This document shows, one piece after another, positions 31,192 to 39,381 of a stretch of 64,000 bases of DNA. Source of the stretch: Candidatus Parachristensenella avicola (lineage in GTDB: Bacteria > Bacillota > Clostridia > Christensenellales > UMGS416); assembly GCA_904420205.1 (NCBI GenBank), contig CAJFUN010000030.1:62001-126000 (forward strand). The letters run 5' to 3'. The notes under the pieces were generated by a model. It saw only the letters and a list, made by a program, of their open reading frames with translations. It did not search any database and was not told the origin of the DNA. Position 1 is the stretch's first letter; the number at the start of each line of letters is the position of its first letter. Both the position numbers and the translations under genes were made by a program.

Positions 31192-32592
31192 ATGGTCTTT
31201 TCCTCCGTGCCCTTTTTGTTCTATTTTTTCCCTGCGGTCATGATCGGGTACTTTTTGTGCCCCCGGCGGATGCGCAATGGTCTGCTGTTCGTCGTATCGC
31301 TCGTGTTCTACGCTTGGGGCGAACCGGTCTATGTGGTGCTGATGCTGTTTTCTGCGCTGGTGGATTATTCCCACGGGCTGCTGCTGGAACGGTTGGACCA
31401 GCGGCCGACGGCCCGCCGCTGGGTGCTGGCCAGCTCTTGTATCATCAATCTGGGGCTGCTCGGATTTTTCAAATACACCGATTTTCTCATCGGCAGCCTC
31501 AATGCGGCGCTGGGTCTCTCCCTGCCGCTCATCAACCTGCCGCTTCCCATCGGGATTTCTTTCTATACCTTCCAAACCATGAGCTATACCATCGACGTGT
31601 ACTGGCGTAAATGTCCGGCGCAGCATAACTTCATTAGCTTTGGCTGCTATGTGGCGATGTTCCCGCAGCTCATTGCAGGTCCCATCGTCCGTTATATCAC
31701 CGTGGCTCAGGAACTGGATAACCGCCGGGAAACCCGGGAGGGCGTTGTGCGGGGCATGATGGATTTCACCCTGGGGTTGGCCAAAAAGGTGCTTTTGGCC
31801 AACAACATTGGTGCCCTGTGGGAACTTGTCAAAGCGCAGCCGATCGCATCGCTCCCGGCGCTGACCGCTTGGCTGGGTATGCTAGCCTTCGCTTTTCAGA
31901 TTTTCTTTGATTTCGCCGGCTACTCGCAGATGGCCATCGGCCTGGGGCGCATGTTCGGCTTTACCTTCCCGGAGAATTTCCGGTATCCCTATATCGCGAC
32001 GTCGGTCACCGATTTCTGGCGCAGATGGCATATCACCCTTTCCACCTGGTTCCGAGAATATCTTTATATTCCCCTGGGCGGTAACCGCTGCGGCCGGGCC
32101 AAGCAGATTCGGAACCTTATGATCGTCTGGGCGGCGACCGGCATCTGGCACGGGGCCAGCTGGAACTTCCTTGTCTGGGGGCTTTACTTCGGCGTCATCC
32201 TCATTTTGGAAAAATTTCTTCTCGGCCCTTTGCTCGAACGGCTGCCCCGATGGGTAAGCTGGGGCTATACCATGTTGGCCGTTGTGATTGGGTGGTGCTT
32301 CTTCAGCTTTGATGCGCTGGGCGACGGCGCACTGTACCTAACGCGGCTAGTGGGCCTGGGCGGAGGGGCAGACCGTTTTTCCCTCTACGCTCTGACGAGC
32401 TATTGGCCGCTTCTCTTGCTGCTGGCGCTGTGCTCCACGCCGCTGCCTGCCAGGCTCTGCGCCTGGCTGAAGGCGCGCCTGCCCCGGCTGTATCCCTGGC
32501 TGGCCCTGGCGGCTTGTCTGGCGGGTCTTTTGATCTGCCTGGGCTATGTGGTAGATTCCAGCTATAACCCCTTCCTTTACTTCCGCTTTTAA
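31192..32592 (+). CDS. MBOAT family O-acyltransferase (AlgI-like)
   Basis: The product has 466 residues with ~10 transmembrane segments; GGCGGGTC precedes the ATG at 31192. The family-defining stretch is ATGIWHGASWNFLVWG, with the catalytic His in WHG, and PQLIAGPIVRY and DFWRRWHITLSTWFREYLYIPLGGNR are typical of AlgI/PatA. It should move acyl (usually acetyl) groups across the membrane onto an extracellular polysaccharide or cell-wall polymer. The following DHHW gene encodes its usual partner, and the DUF4358 lipoprotein precedes it by 91 nt. Confidence 0.93.
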   Translation: MVFSSVPFLFYFFPAVMIGYFLCPRRMRNGLLFVVSLVFYAWGEPVYVVLMLFSALVDYSHGLLLERLDQRPTARRWVLASSCIINLGLLGFFKYTDFLIGSLNAALGLSLPLINLPLPIGISFYTFQTMSYTIDVYWRKCPAQHNFISFGCYVAMFPQLIAGPIVRYITVAQELDNRRETREGVVRGMMDFTLGLAKKVLLANNIGALWELVKAQPIASLPALTAWLGMLAFAFQIFFDFAGYSQMAIGLGRMFGFTFPENFRYPYIATSVTDFWRRWHITLSTWFREYLYIPLGGNRCGRAKQIRNLMIVWAATGIWHGASWNFLVWGLYFGVILILEKFLLGPLLERLPRWVSWGYTMLAVVIGWCFFSFDALGDGALYLTRLVGLGGGADRFSLYALTSYWPLLLLLALCSTPLPARLCAWLKARLPRLYPWLALAACLAGLLICLGYVVDSSYNPFLYFRF

Positions 32593-32603
32593 GGAGGCCC
32601 TTC

Positions 32604-33716
32604 ATGGTCAGCAAGCGTTACCTGAACATTTGTATCATTCTGTTCGCCGCCATTTTTGTGCTGCTGCCGGCCCTGTCGCTGATCACGCCCCAGCGTGATT
32701 TCTCTGAACTGGAAAACCGCGTGCTTCAGGGGTGGCCCAGCTTTTCCGTGTCCAAGCTTTTTTCCGGGGAATGGATTCCTCAGCTAGAGGAAATGATGAA
32801 CGACCAGTGCTTTGGCCGTGACGGCTGGGTGCGCCTAAAGGCTACCTGCGATGCCCTGTTGGGTAAAAAGGATATTGGCGGCGCCTATTTGGGCGGTGAT
32901 GGATGGCTTTTTGAAAAGCGCGACATGCCCGATCCGAAGCAGTTGGAAAAAAATTGCGGCTATGTGGCCGGTTTCGCGCAGTGGGCGGGCGAACAGGGAA
33001 TCCGCACTGCCTTTTTGCCGGCCTACAGCGCCGCCACCTATTATCCGGAGCACTTGCCCAGCTATGCCGCCGTAGCCGACGAGCGGGCAATCGCCGCCGC
33101 GCTCACGGGGATCGAGTTGCTGGATCCCTATGAAGCAACTTACGCCCACCGGGATGAGCCTATCTATTTTAAAACCGACCACCATTGGACCCAGCAAGGC
33201 GCATACTGGGCCTATCGCACCTTTGCGGAAGGGATGGGTTTTGACCCGCTTCCCTGGGCAGATGTATCGGTAAGTCCCACCCCCTTTTATGGTACGCTCT
33301 ATTCCCGCGCCCCCCTGCCCTGGATCCAGGGAGACACGCTTTCCTATAGGGAAACAGCGCCGGTGGAGGACGTTTATTACGACGGCGTTTCCTCCGGCGA
33401 TACCAGCCCCTATAAGCTGCAAAACCTTGCAAAAAAAGATCAGTATACCGTGTTTTTGGACGGCAATCACGTCACTCAGGATATTCGTACCGGGAACCAT
33501 ACCGGCCGCACGCTGGCTGTGATGAAGGATTCCTTTGCGCACGCGCTGGCTCCGCTGCTGGCCGCGCATTATGACCGGGTTATTCTGATTGACCTGCGGT
33601 ATTTCAGCCAGCCTGTACGGCCCTACCTTCTTGAGCAGGGGGTTACGGACGTGCTCATCAGCTATAACATGAGTTGGTTTGCCGGCGATACCAACATCGT
33701 ACGGCTGACGCGATAA
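32604..33716 (+). CDS. DHHW/AlgX-like surface protein (MBOAT partner)
   Basis: The product has 370 residues; AAGGAGG precedes the ATG. One N-terminal membrane anchor (~8-28) is followed by an extracytoplasmic SGNH-like domain. FKTDHHWTQQGAYWAYRTF carries the DHHW signature, and VMKDSFAHALAPLLAAHYDRV (the D.S.A region) supplies the Ser and Asp expected of AlgX/AlgJ-like enzymes. It probably receives acetyl groups from the MBOAT protein and passes them to a surface glycan. It follows the MBOAT stop by 11 nt. Confidence 0.9.
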   Translation: MVSKRYLNICIILFAAIFVLLPALSLITPQRDFSELENRVLQGWPSFSVSKLFSGEWIPQLEEMMNDQCFGRDGWVRLKATCDALLGKKDIGGAYLGGDGWLFEKRDMPDPKQLEKNCGYVAGFAQWAGEQGIRTAFLPAYSAATYYPEHLPSYAAVADERAIAAALTGIELLDPYEATYAHRDEPIYFKTDHHWTQQGAYWAYRTFAEGMGFDPLPWADVSVSPTPFYGTLYSRAPLPWIQGDTLSYRETAPVEDVYYDGVSSGDTSPYKLQNLAKKDQYTVFLDGNHVTQDIRTGNHTGRTLAVMKDSFAHALAPLLAAHYDRVILIDLRYFSQPVRPYLLEQGVTDVLISYNMSWFAGDTNIVRLTR

Positions 33717-33729
33717 GGAGGAAAGCGCC

Positions 33730-35217
33730 ATGAAAAACCGAAAAGTGATCCTCATTATGACTGATTCACAGCGATGGGATATGCTGGGCTGCTACCGGGA
33801 TACCGGGCTTCAAACACCCAACCTGGACCGCCTAGCCGCCCAGGGGCGCCGCTTTGAACGGGCTTATGACGTACAGCCCGTTTGCCAGCCGGCCCGGGCG
33901 GGCATCTTTACCGGGCAGTATCCGCACAGCTGCTGCAGCTGGTCCAATTCTATGGGCATCGCCGACAATACCCATACGATCGGCCAGCGTCTGGCCGATC
34001 AAGGCGTTCATACCGCCTATATTGGGAAATGGCACCTGGACGGAAGCGATTATTTCGGCCTGGGCCGATGCCCTGCAGGCTGGGATCCGGATTACTGGTA
34101 TGACATGCGGAACTACTTGGATGAGCTGACGCCCGATGACCGAGCCCGCTCCCGAAGGTCCTCCACCATGGAGGACGGCGGTATTGACGATTCCTTTACC
34201 TACGGGCACCGCTGCACAAACCGGGCCATTGACTTTCTTCGGGCGCATCACGACGAGGACTTTTTCCTGGCGCTATCCTATGACGAGCCTCACGGCCCCT
34301 TCCTCTGTCCGGAGCCCTATGCCCATATGTACCAGCATTACGCCTTCCCAAAGGATCCCAGCGTCGATGATGATCTTTCCGGCAAGCCCGATTATCAACG
34401 CGTATGGGCTGGCCACGCCTTAGAGGAAGATACCCGCGATTTGCGGTTGGAGGCACCTTATTTTTTCGGGTGCAATAGCTATGTCGACGCGCTGATCGGC
34501 CGAGTGCTTGCGGCAGCCGATGCGTATGCGCCGGATTCCCTTATCATCTATACTTCCGATCACGGCGACATGCTCCACGCGCACCGCCTGACCGGCAAGG
34601 GTCCGGCCGCCTACGATGAAATTACCCGCGTGCCTCTCATCATCCGGGGTCCCGGGATCGAGCCCGGCATCGTCGACCCGCATCCGGTCTCTCACCTGAA
34701 TCTCGCACCCACCATCATGGAGTGGATGGGACTAACGGTTCCAAAGGTCTTCGATGGGAAGAGCATCCTGCCAGAGCTTTGGGATCCTGGCATCCGCTGC
34801 AATGAATATGTGTTCACAGAATTCGGCCGCTATGAAGTAGACCACGACGGTTTCGGCGGCTTCCAGCCCATGCGCAGCGTTTTCGATGGGCGCTATAAGC
34901 TGGCTGTCCATCTGCTTTCCACCGATGAGCTTTATGATCTTCAGACGGATCCCTATGAGTGCGCCAACCTGATCGGCAGCTGCACCCATACCCAGATACG
35001 CAACCGGCTGCACGATGCGCTGCTGGCCGAGATGAACCGCACCCGCGACCCCTTCCGGGGCTATTATTGGGCACGCCGCGCTTGGCGCAGCGATGCGCCC
35101 TCCGCATCCTGGGCCTATACCGGCATGACGCGGCAGCGGGAAGACGAGGACTATGAGCCGCGCCAGCTGGACTATGAAACGGGGCTTTCCATGGAATCTG
35201 CCGTCCGTCTGAAATAG
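33730..35217 (+). CDS. Sulfatase family protein, Cys-type formylglycine
   Basis: The product has 495 residues; AAGGAGGAAAG precedes the ATG. Motifs are MTDSQRWDMLGCY (metal site), C52-Q-P-A-R in VCQPARAGIFTGQYPH (the formylglycine site), YIGKWHLDG, and IIYTSDHGDMLHAH. It resembles arylsulfatase/heparan N-sulfatase-like proteins. No signal peptide, so cytosolic. It follows the DHHW gene by 13 nt, which puts a desulfating enzyme in the same transcript as an O-acetylation system. It differs strongly from the sulfatase at 29040, implying a different sulfate position or sugar. Confidence 0.9.
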   Translation: MKNRKVILIMTDSQRWDMLGCYRDTGLQTPNLDRLAAQGRRFERAYDVQPVCQPARAGIFTGQYPHSCCSWSNSMGIADNTHTIGQRLADQGVHTAYIGKWHLDGSDYFGLGRCPAGWDPDYWYDMRNYLDELTPDDRARSRRSSTMEDGGIDDSFTYGHRCTNRAIDFLRAHHDEDFFLALSYDEPHGPFLCPEPYAHMYQHYAFPKDPSVDDDLSGKPDYQRVWAGHALEEDTRDLRLEAPYFFGCNSYVDALIGRVLAAADAYAPDSLIIYTSDHGDMLHAHRLTGKGPAAYDEITRVPLIIRGPGIEPGIVDPHPVSHLNLAPTIMEWMGLTVPKVFDGKSILPELWDPGIRCNEYVFTEFGRYEVDHDGFGGFQPMRSVFDGRYKLAVHLLSTDELYDLQTDPYECANLIGSCTHTQIRNRLHDALLAEMNRTRDPFRGYYWARRAWRSDAPSASWAYTGMTRQREDEDYEPRQLDYETGLSMESAVRLK

Positions 35218-35263
35218 CGCGCGGCCATGGGGGGCTGCGGGCGCCGCTGACGCAAGTTTGTGC

Positions 35264-35292
35264 TTTTCATCCTGCCGGAGAAGTCGTATAAT
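35264..35292 (+). promoter_or_regulatory. Promoter for the lipid-kinase/GH78 pair
   Basis: TATAAT at 35287-35292 has TTTTCA 17 nt upstream (35264-35269). It lies ~65 nt ahead of the ATG at 35358 and starts a new transcript after the sulfatase gene. Confidence 0.6.
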
Positions 35293-35357
35293 AGAGGATG
35301 GACGTTTCGTCCTCTAATCATTTTTTCGGTATCTTACCAACAAGGAGACCCTCACCC

Positions 35358-36230
35358 ATGATGCTGCTGATCGTTAACCCCGTTGCCGGCCACGGCAAAG
35401 CGATGCGCCTAGCCGATAAAGCATCTTCCCTGCTGGGAAATTGCCGTACCGTCTATACCAACGCACCTGGACACGCTACCGAGCTGGCCCGGGAAGCGGC
35501 AAGGTCGGGCGCCTATGAGGCTGTCGTCGCCATGGGCGGCGACGGCACGGTATCGGAAACGGCGGCCGGACTCCGGGATACAGAGGTGCCGCTGGGTATA
35601 CTGCCCGCCGGGACGGGCAACGACACCTGCCGCGGATATGGCATTCCGCTGGGGCTGGAGCCGGCGGTGGAAGCGCTCCGGCAGGGCCGTCAGGGCCGGG
35701 TGGACATTCTTCGGGTGAACGGGCGCATTTTTCTTAATATCATGTCGGTAGGCTTCGACGCGCAGGTGGTTAAGGCCGCTCAGCAATACAAAAGTTTCGG
35801 CAGCGTCAGCTATGCCATGGGCGTCTATGCGGCGCTTACCCGTTACCGGTATACCGAGCTGACGCTCACGGTGGACGGCGCGGTTCAGCAGGGGCGATAT
35901 TTTCTTGTGGCCGCCGGCTGCGGCACCCATTATGGCGGCGGTATGAACGTGCTCCCCATGGCCGACCCTTGCGATGGGCTGCTGGATCTTTGCACCATTG
36001 AACCTGTATCCACCGGCACCGTCCTGCGGCTGCTTCCGCGGTTTATGAAGGGCCAGCATCCCTGCTATGATTTCGTCCATTTTTCCCGCGCGCGCCATAT
36101 CGTCATCAAGGCCGGCGGGGCCGAAGGCTTTGATCTGAATGCCGACGGTGAAATACAGCCCGGCCAGCGCCGGGTTGAGATCTCAGTGCTTCCCAAGGGT
36201 CAGCTTGTGATCCTGCCAGAAGCGCGCTAA
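35358..36230 (+). CDS. Diacylglycerol/lipid kinase family protein
   Basis: The product has 290 residues; AAGGAGACC precedes the ATG at 35358. LLIVNPVAGHGKA at the N-terminus, MGGDGTVSETAAGL and GILPAGTGND (~55-95) are the DAGK catalytic motifs (GGDGT and PxGTGND). VGFDAQVV and a C-terminal FDLNADGEIQPGQ complete the family pattern. It should phosphorylate a lipid such as diacylglycerol at the inner face of the membrane, perhaps in phospholipid recycling. It ends 11 nt before the GH78-like gene. Confidence 0.92.
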   Translation: MMLLIVNPVAGHGKAMRLADKASSLLGNCRTVYTNAPGHATELAREAARSGAYEAVVAMGGDGTVSETAAGLRDTEVPLGILPAGTGNDTCRGYGIPLGLEPAVEALRQGRQGRVDILRVNGRIFLNIMSVGFDAQVVKAAQQYKSFGSVSYAMGVYAALTRYRYTELTLTVDGAVQQGRYFLVAAGCGTHYGGGMNVLPMADPCDGLLDLCTIEPVSTGTVLRLLPRFMKGQHPCYDFVHFSRARHIVIKAGGAEGFDLNADGEIQPGQRRVEISVLPKGQLVILPEAR

Positions 36231-36241
36231 GGAGGTACCTC

Positions 36242-38542
36242 ATGCTTGAAACGATTTCCAACCAGCTGCATCATGCCCGCTGGATCGCCCTGCCCGACGC
36301 TGTCGCGGAATCGCTTCCCCGCCGGTCCGTATCCACCTATTTCCGGCTTGCCTTCACCTTGCCCGAGGATCGGCTCGTCACCGTCCGGGTGTCGGCAGCC
36401 GACCGTTACCGGCTCTATGTAAATGGCCAATCCATGCATGCCGGGCCGGCCAAAGGTGACCGCTGGAATCATTTCTACGATACGCTTCAGCTGCCCCTGC
36501 TGGCCGGGGAGAATATCCTGCTGGCCCGGGTCATGTGGTATGCTCCGCTGGAGCGTACCGTTGATCATAACCAGGTTAACGGGCCTACCAGCGTTATGTC
36601 CTTCCAGCACGAGCCGCTCTTCTTCCTGGAGAGCGTGGGCGAGGGGCTGGATCTTTCCACCGGCCATGCCGCCTGGCAGGCCTTCTGGGATCGCGCCACC
36701 GAACTCATCAGCTGCCCCGCAGCCTGGCAGGGCGGCGGTGTAGAGCAGTATGACGGCGCCTTGGCCTGCTGCGACTGGGCCACCACCGGCGGTAAGGACT
36801 GGCCGGCGGCTGCCGTACGCTTTAGCAGCAGTATCAATCCTTTCGGGGAGATCTCGCCTTTGATCCTCAAGGAGCGCCCCATTCCTTCCCTATACCAGCG
36901 GCCTTTATCCCCTATCCGGACACAGCCCACACGCCCGGGAGAAGAAGGGTTGTCCTTTGCCGACGGCGTGGCGACCGTGCCCGCCGGCCATGTGCAGGCG
37001 CTGGAGCTGGCCTTTGACGTGCTCTACACCGCTTATATTAAGCTTCGCATTCAAAGCGGCCGCGGTAAAGTACGGCTGATCTATGCGGAAAGCTATGTGG
37101 ATGAAAACGGCGCCAAGGGGGTGCGCGACGACGCCACCGGCCACTTGACCGGCACGACCGACGTGATCCTAGCCGCCGGCACGCCTTTAGCCTGGGATAG
37201 CTTCTGGTTCCGGACCTTCCGCTTTATCCGTGTGGAGGTGGAGGCCGAGACCGATCTCACCTTGGCTATGCCTGCCTTTTTAGAGACGGATTATCCCCTC
37301 CCCGTCTCCACCTTGCCCACGCTGACGCCCGATTGGGCCGATCAGCTGTGGCGCATCTCGTTGCGTACGCTGAACCGCTGCATGCACGAAACCTATGAGG
37401 ACTGCCCCTATTATGAGCAGCTTCAATATACCATGGACACGCGGTTGGAGATGCTCTTTACCTATGCGGTCGGCGGCGATACGCGGATGGCCCGCCGAAC
37501 GCTGTGGGATTTTCATTGCTCCCAGCTGCCTGACGGCATATTGCAGTCCCGCTACCCCTCCCAGTATCCACAGGTGATCCCGGTATTCAGCCTGCATTGG
37601 ATCTTCATGCTGGAGGACTACTATACGCAGACCGGCGACGCCGCGCTTATTAAGCAGTACCGCGCTACCATGGACGGTGTACTGGATTACTTTGACCGCC
37701 ATATTGGCAGCAGCGGCTTGGTGGAGCACCTGGGTTACTGGGATTTCGGGGACTGGACGCCCCAATGGGAAGATCGGCGCGGGGTGCCTTTCGCCGTGGA
37801 TGCCGGCCCTTGCACGATGCATAACCTGTGCTATGTCCAAGCGCTGCAGGCCGCGGCTCGCATGGCCTCGCCCATGGGCCGCCCTGCGTTGGCCGCCGAC
37901 TATACATCCCGGGCTCAGGCCATCCTTGCGGGCGTTCAATCCCAGTGCTACGACGCTGCCCGCGGATTGTTCCGCGAAGGTCCGGCGGTGGATGAATATA
38001 CCCAGCATGCCCAGATTCTTGCGATTCTGACCGGCCTTGTATCCGGCGGCGAAGCCCGGGCGCTCATGGAGCGCACCTTGGCCGACTCCAGTCTGATTCC
38101 CTGCTCCTTCCCCTGGATGTTCAATCTCATCCGGGCACTGGAGGCCGTCGGCCTATACGAGCGCGCTGACGGCATCATTTGGTCCGTGTATCGCGATATG
38201 CTCAAGGATCACCTGACCACGGTGCCGGAACGTCCTTTCTTGGTGCGCAGCGATTGTCATGCCTGGAGCGCCCTTGTGCTCTATGAGCTGCCGCGAAAAT
38301 GGCTGGGCGTCCATCCCGGCCAGCCTGGTTGGACGGAGATTCGCATCACGCCGGTTCCCTGCGGCCTGTCCCAGTGTGCTGGCCAGGTCTGCACGCCCAA
38401 GGGCAGTGTCGAGGTCTCCTGGCTGATAAAGGACGGCCGCTATAGCCTGAGCTTCACCGCGCCCAGCGTGCCTGTGCGGGTCTATCTGCCCGATGGCCGG
38501 GGCTTCTACTTCCCCGATGGCGGCAGCCATATCGTAGAATAG
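36242..38542 (+). CDS. GH78-like six-hairpin glycosidase, second type
   Basis: The product has 766 residues; AAGGAGGT precedes the ATG. The N-terminal beta domain (YRLYVNGQSMHAGPAKGD) resembles GH78 carbohydrate-binding domains. The catalytic barrel begins at HETYEDCPYYEQLQYTMDTR (~382-401), a GH78-related variant, and continues with WDFGDWTPQWED. A small C-terminal beta domain (~690-766) follows the barrel. No signal peptide, so cytosolic. It probably hydrolyses alpha-rhamnosides or a related sugar, but the substrate may differ from that of the enzyme at 24382. It is transcribed with the lipid-kinase gene. Confidence 0.83.
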   Translation: MLETISNQLHHARWIALPDAVAESLPRRSVSTYFRLAFTLPEDRLVTVRVSAADRYRLYVNGQSMHAGPAKGDRWNHFYDTLQLPLLAGENILLARVMWYAPLERTVDHNQVNGPTSVMSFQHEPLFFLESVGEGLDLSTGHAAWQAFWDRATELISCPAAWQGGGVEQYDGALACCDWATTGGKDWPAAAVRFSSSINPFGEISPLILKERPIPSLYQRPLSPIRTQPTRPGEEGLSFADGVATVPAGHVQALELAFDVLYTAYIKLRIQSGRGKVRLIYAESYVDENGAKGVRDDATGHLTGTTDVILAAGTPLAWDSFWFRTFRFIRVEVEAETDLTLAMPAFLETDYPLPVSTLPTLTPDWADQLWRISLRTLNRCMHETYEDCPYYEQLQYTMDTRLEMLFTYAVGGDTRMARRTLWDFHCSQLPDGILQSRYPSQYPQVIPVFSLHWIFMLEDYYTQTGDAALIKQYRATMDGVLDYFDRHIGSSGLVEHLGYWDFGDWTPQWEDRRGVPFAVDAGPCTMHNLCYVQALQAAARMASPMGRPALAADYTSRAQAILAGVQSQCYDAARGLFREGPAVDEYTQHAQILAILTGLVSGGEARALMERTLADSSLIPCSFPWMFNLIRALEAVGLYERADGIIWSVYRDMLKDHLTTVPERPFLVRSDCHAWSALVLYELPRKWLGVHPGQPGWTEIRITPVPCGLSQCAGQVCTPKGSVEVSWLIKDGRYSLSFTAPSVPVRVYLPDGRGFYFPDGGSHIVE

Positions 38543-38865
38543 CCATGATCACGCTTCGCAGCGATCCGTGCAGCAACGGCTAAACCGGTGCTGTCCGTAC
38601 GCGGTTGAGTTACGCTTCCCCGGGCGTCACTTGACGCTCCTCGATATTCCGGCGCGCCCCTACGCTTTGCACGCGCCGGAATACCCGATGGGCAGAAGGG
38701 CGCGGTTGGTTGGCTGCGGGCACATCGGAGGTAATGTTTACCTAAAATGCGCCCGGCGATATACGGGGTGCATCAATCGATGCGCTTCTCCCCGTCGGGG
38801 CGGCGCTGCGCCGTATCACCGCTTAATGTGCGATCGCATTCATCGGATTATGGCCCCTAAAAACG
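38543..38865. other. Gene-poor interval with inverted repeats
   Basis: No convincing protein frame. It contains a perfect 12-bp inverted repeat (annotated separately) and several shorter GC-rich hairpins such as CCCCGTCGGGG. It lies between the GH78-like gene and the candidate RNA. Confidence 0.5.
38645..38683. repeat. Perfect 12-bp inverted repeat
   Basis: TATTCCGGCGCG (38645-38656) and CGCGCCGGAATA (38672-38683) flank a 15-nt loop. It lacks a T-run. It may be a stem-type terminator for the GH78-like gene ~100 nt upstream. Confidence 0.7.
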
Positions 38866-39076
38866 GATTCCCTTGAACTGGTTTGCCCGTTGGACGGGAC
38901 CTTGAAGAAGGGTTTGAGCCGTTACCCTTGGGCGGTGAAATCAAAACCACCCATTGAGCAGTTGGTTTGAACAGGCCCGATAAGGGGCTAGCACCTGTGG
39001 CAGCACCCTAAAAGGTAACTGAAAAGGCTGACACACTTTCACCACGAGCCGCCCCCCTACTCGGGGGGCGCTTTTT
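38866..39076 (+). ncRNA. Candidate structured non-coding RNA ending in a strong terminator
   Basis: About 210 nt without coding potential fold into a series of hairpins. AAGGGT/ACCCTT lies at ~38908-38929, and GGGCGGT pairs with ACCACCC with one mismatch at ~38930-38952. ACAGG...CCTGT encloses CCC GATAA GGG at ~38971-38997, and GTG.CAGC pairs with GCTGACAC. AACTG (38876-38880) can pair with CAGTT (38960-38964) to close the 5' part. The unit ends in a GC-rich terminator on the plus strand, which fixes its 3' end. The multi-hairpin, unstructured-linker character recalls transposon-associated guide RNAs such as HEARO/IscB omega RNA, but I cannot confirm this and no iscB or tnpB lies here. Confidence 0.4.
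39050..39076 (+). terminator. Intrinsic terminator of the candidate RNA
   Basis: CGCCCCCC (39050-39057) pairs with GGGGGGCG (39063-39070), followed by CTTTTT. No protein gene ends just upstream on this strand, so it implies an RNA transcript. Confidence 0.85.
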
Positions 39077-39120
39077 ATGCTTTTCCGCCTTCTCTGCAGT
39101 GAATGGGTCTACAATGCTTT

Positions 39121-39300
39121 CTAGCTCAACTGGTCGTTGACTCCATCGCCTTGCAGTGGAGTACGTATGTATGCCCGTATGGCACCTTCGGATTTTCCTC
39201 CTATCTTAACGTGATATTCTCTGCACCAGCAATGTGGATTTCCATACTGGTCGTTTAGGTTCGCGTGTTTGTTAGGAAAGCGGGGCCGGCACGACGAAAG
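39121..39300 (-). pseudogene. Short protein fragment, possible gene remnant
   Basis: The minus-strand frame between stops reads NLNDQYGNPHCWCREYHVKI and then GGKSEGAIRAYIRTPLQGDG before a TAG at 39121. It has the composition of a real protein and a CWC motif, but there is no start with a ribosome binding site and it is very short. I do not recognise the family. It may be the tail of a lost mobile-element gene. Confidence 0.3.
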
Positions 39301-39313
39301 TCATGCCGGCCCC
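39282..39313 (-). terminator. Hairpin terminator after the ABC exporter genes
   Basis: GGGGCCGGCA (39282-39291) pairs perfectly with TGCCGGCCCC (39304-39313). On the minus strand it is followed by GCTTTCC, a poor T-tract. It lies 69 nt after the last exporter stop. Confidence 0.6.
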
Positions 39314-39381
39314 GTTGGCTTGCCGCAGGCTTTATTCCACGAACCGAAACCTTGTGATGGCTGCGCGGTTTCGCACGCAGC

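Noticed and set aside
32835-33755. A 306-codon minus-strand frame across the DHHW gene
   Set aside because: It is a GC-driven shadow; the plus strand encodes the DHHW signature and follows the MBOAT gene with a good RBS.
38866-39076. Group II intron or tmRNA-type identity for the structured stretch
   Set aside because: No domain V hairpin sequence or tmRNA tag/ends are recognisable; only a generic structured RNA with terminator can be supported.
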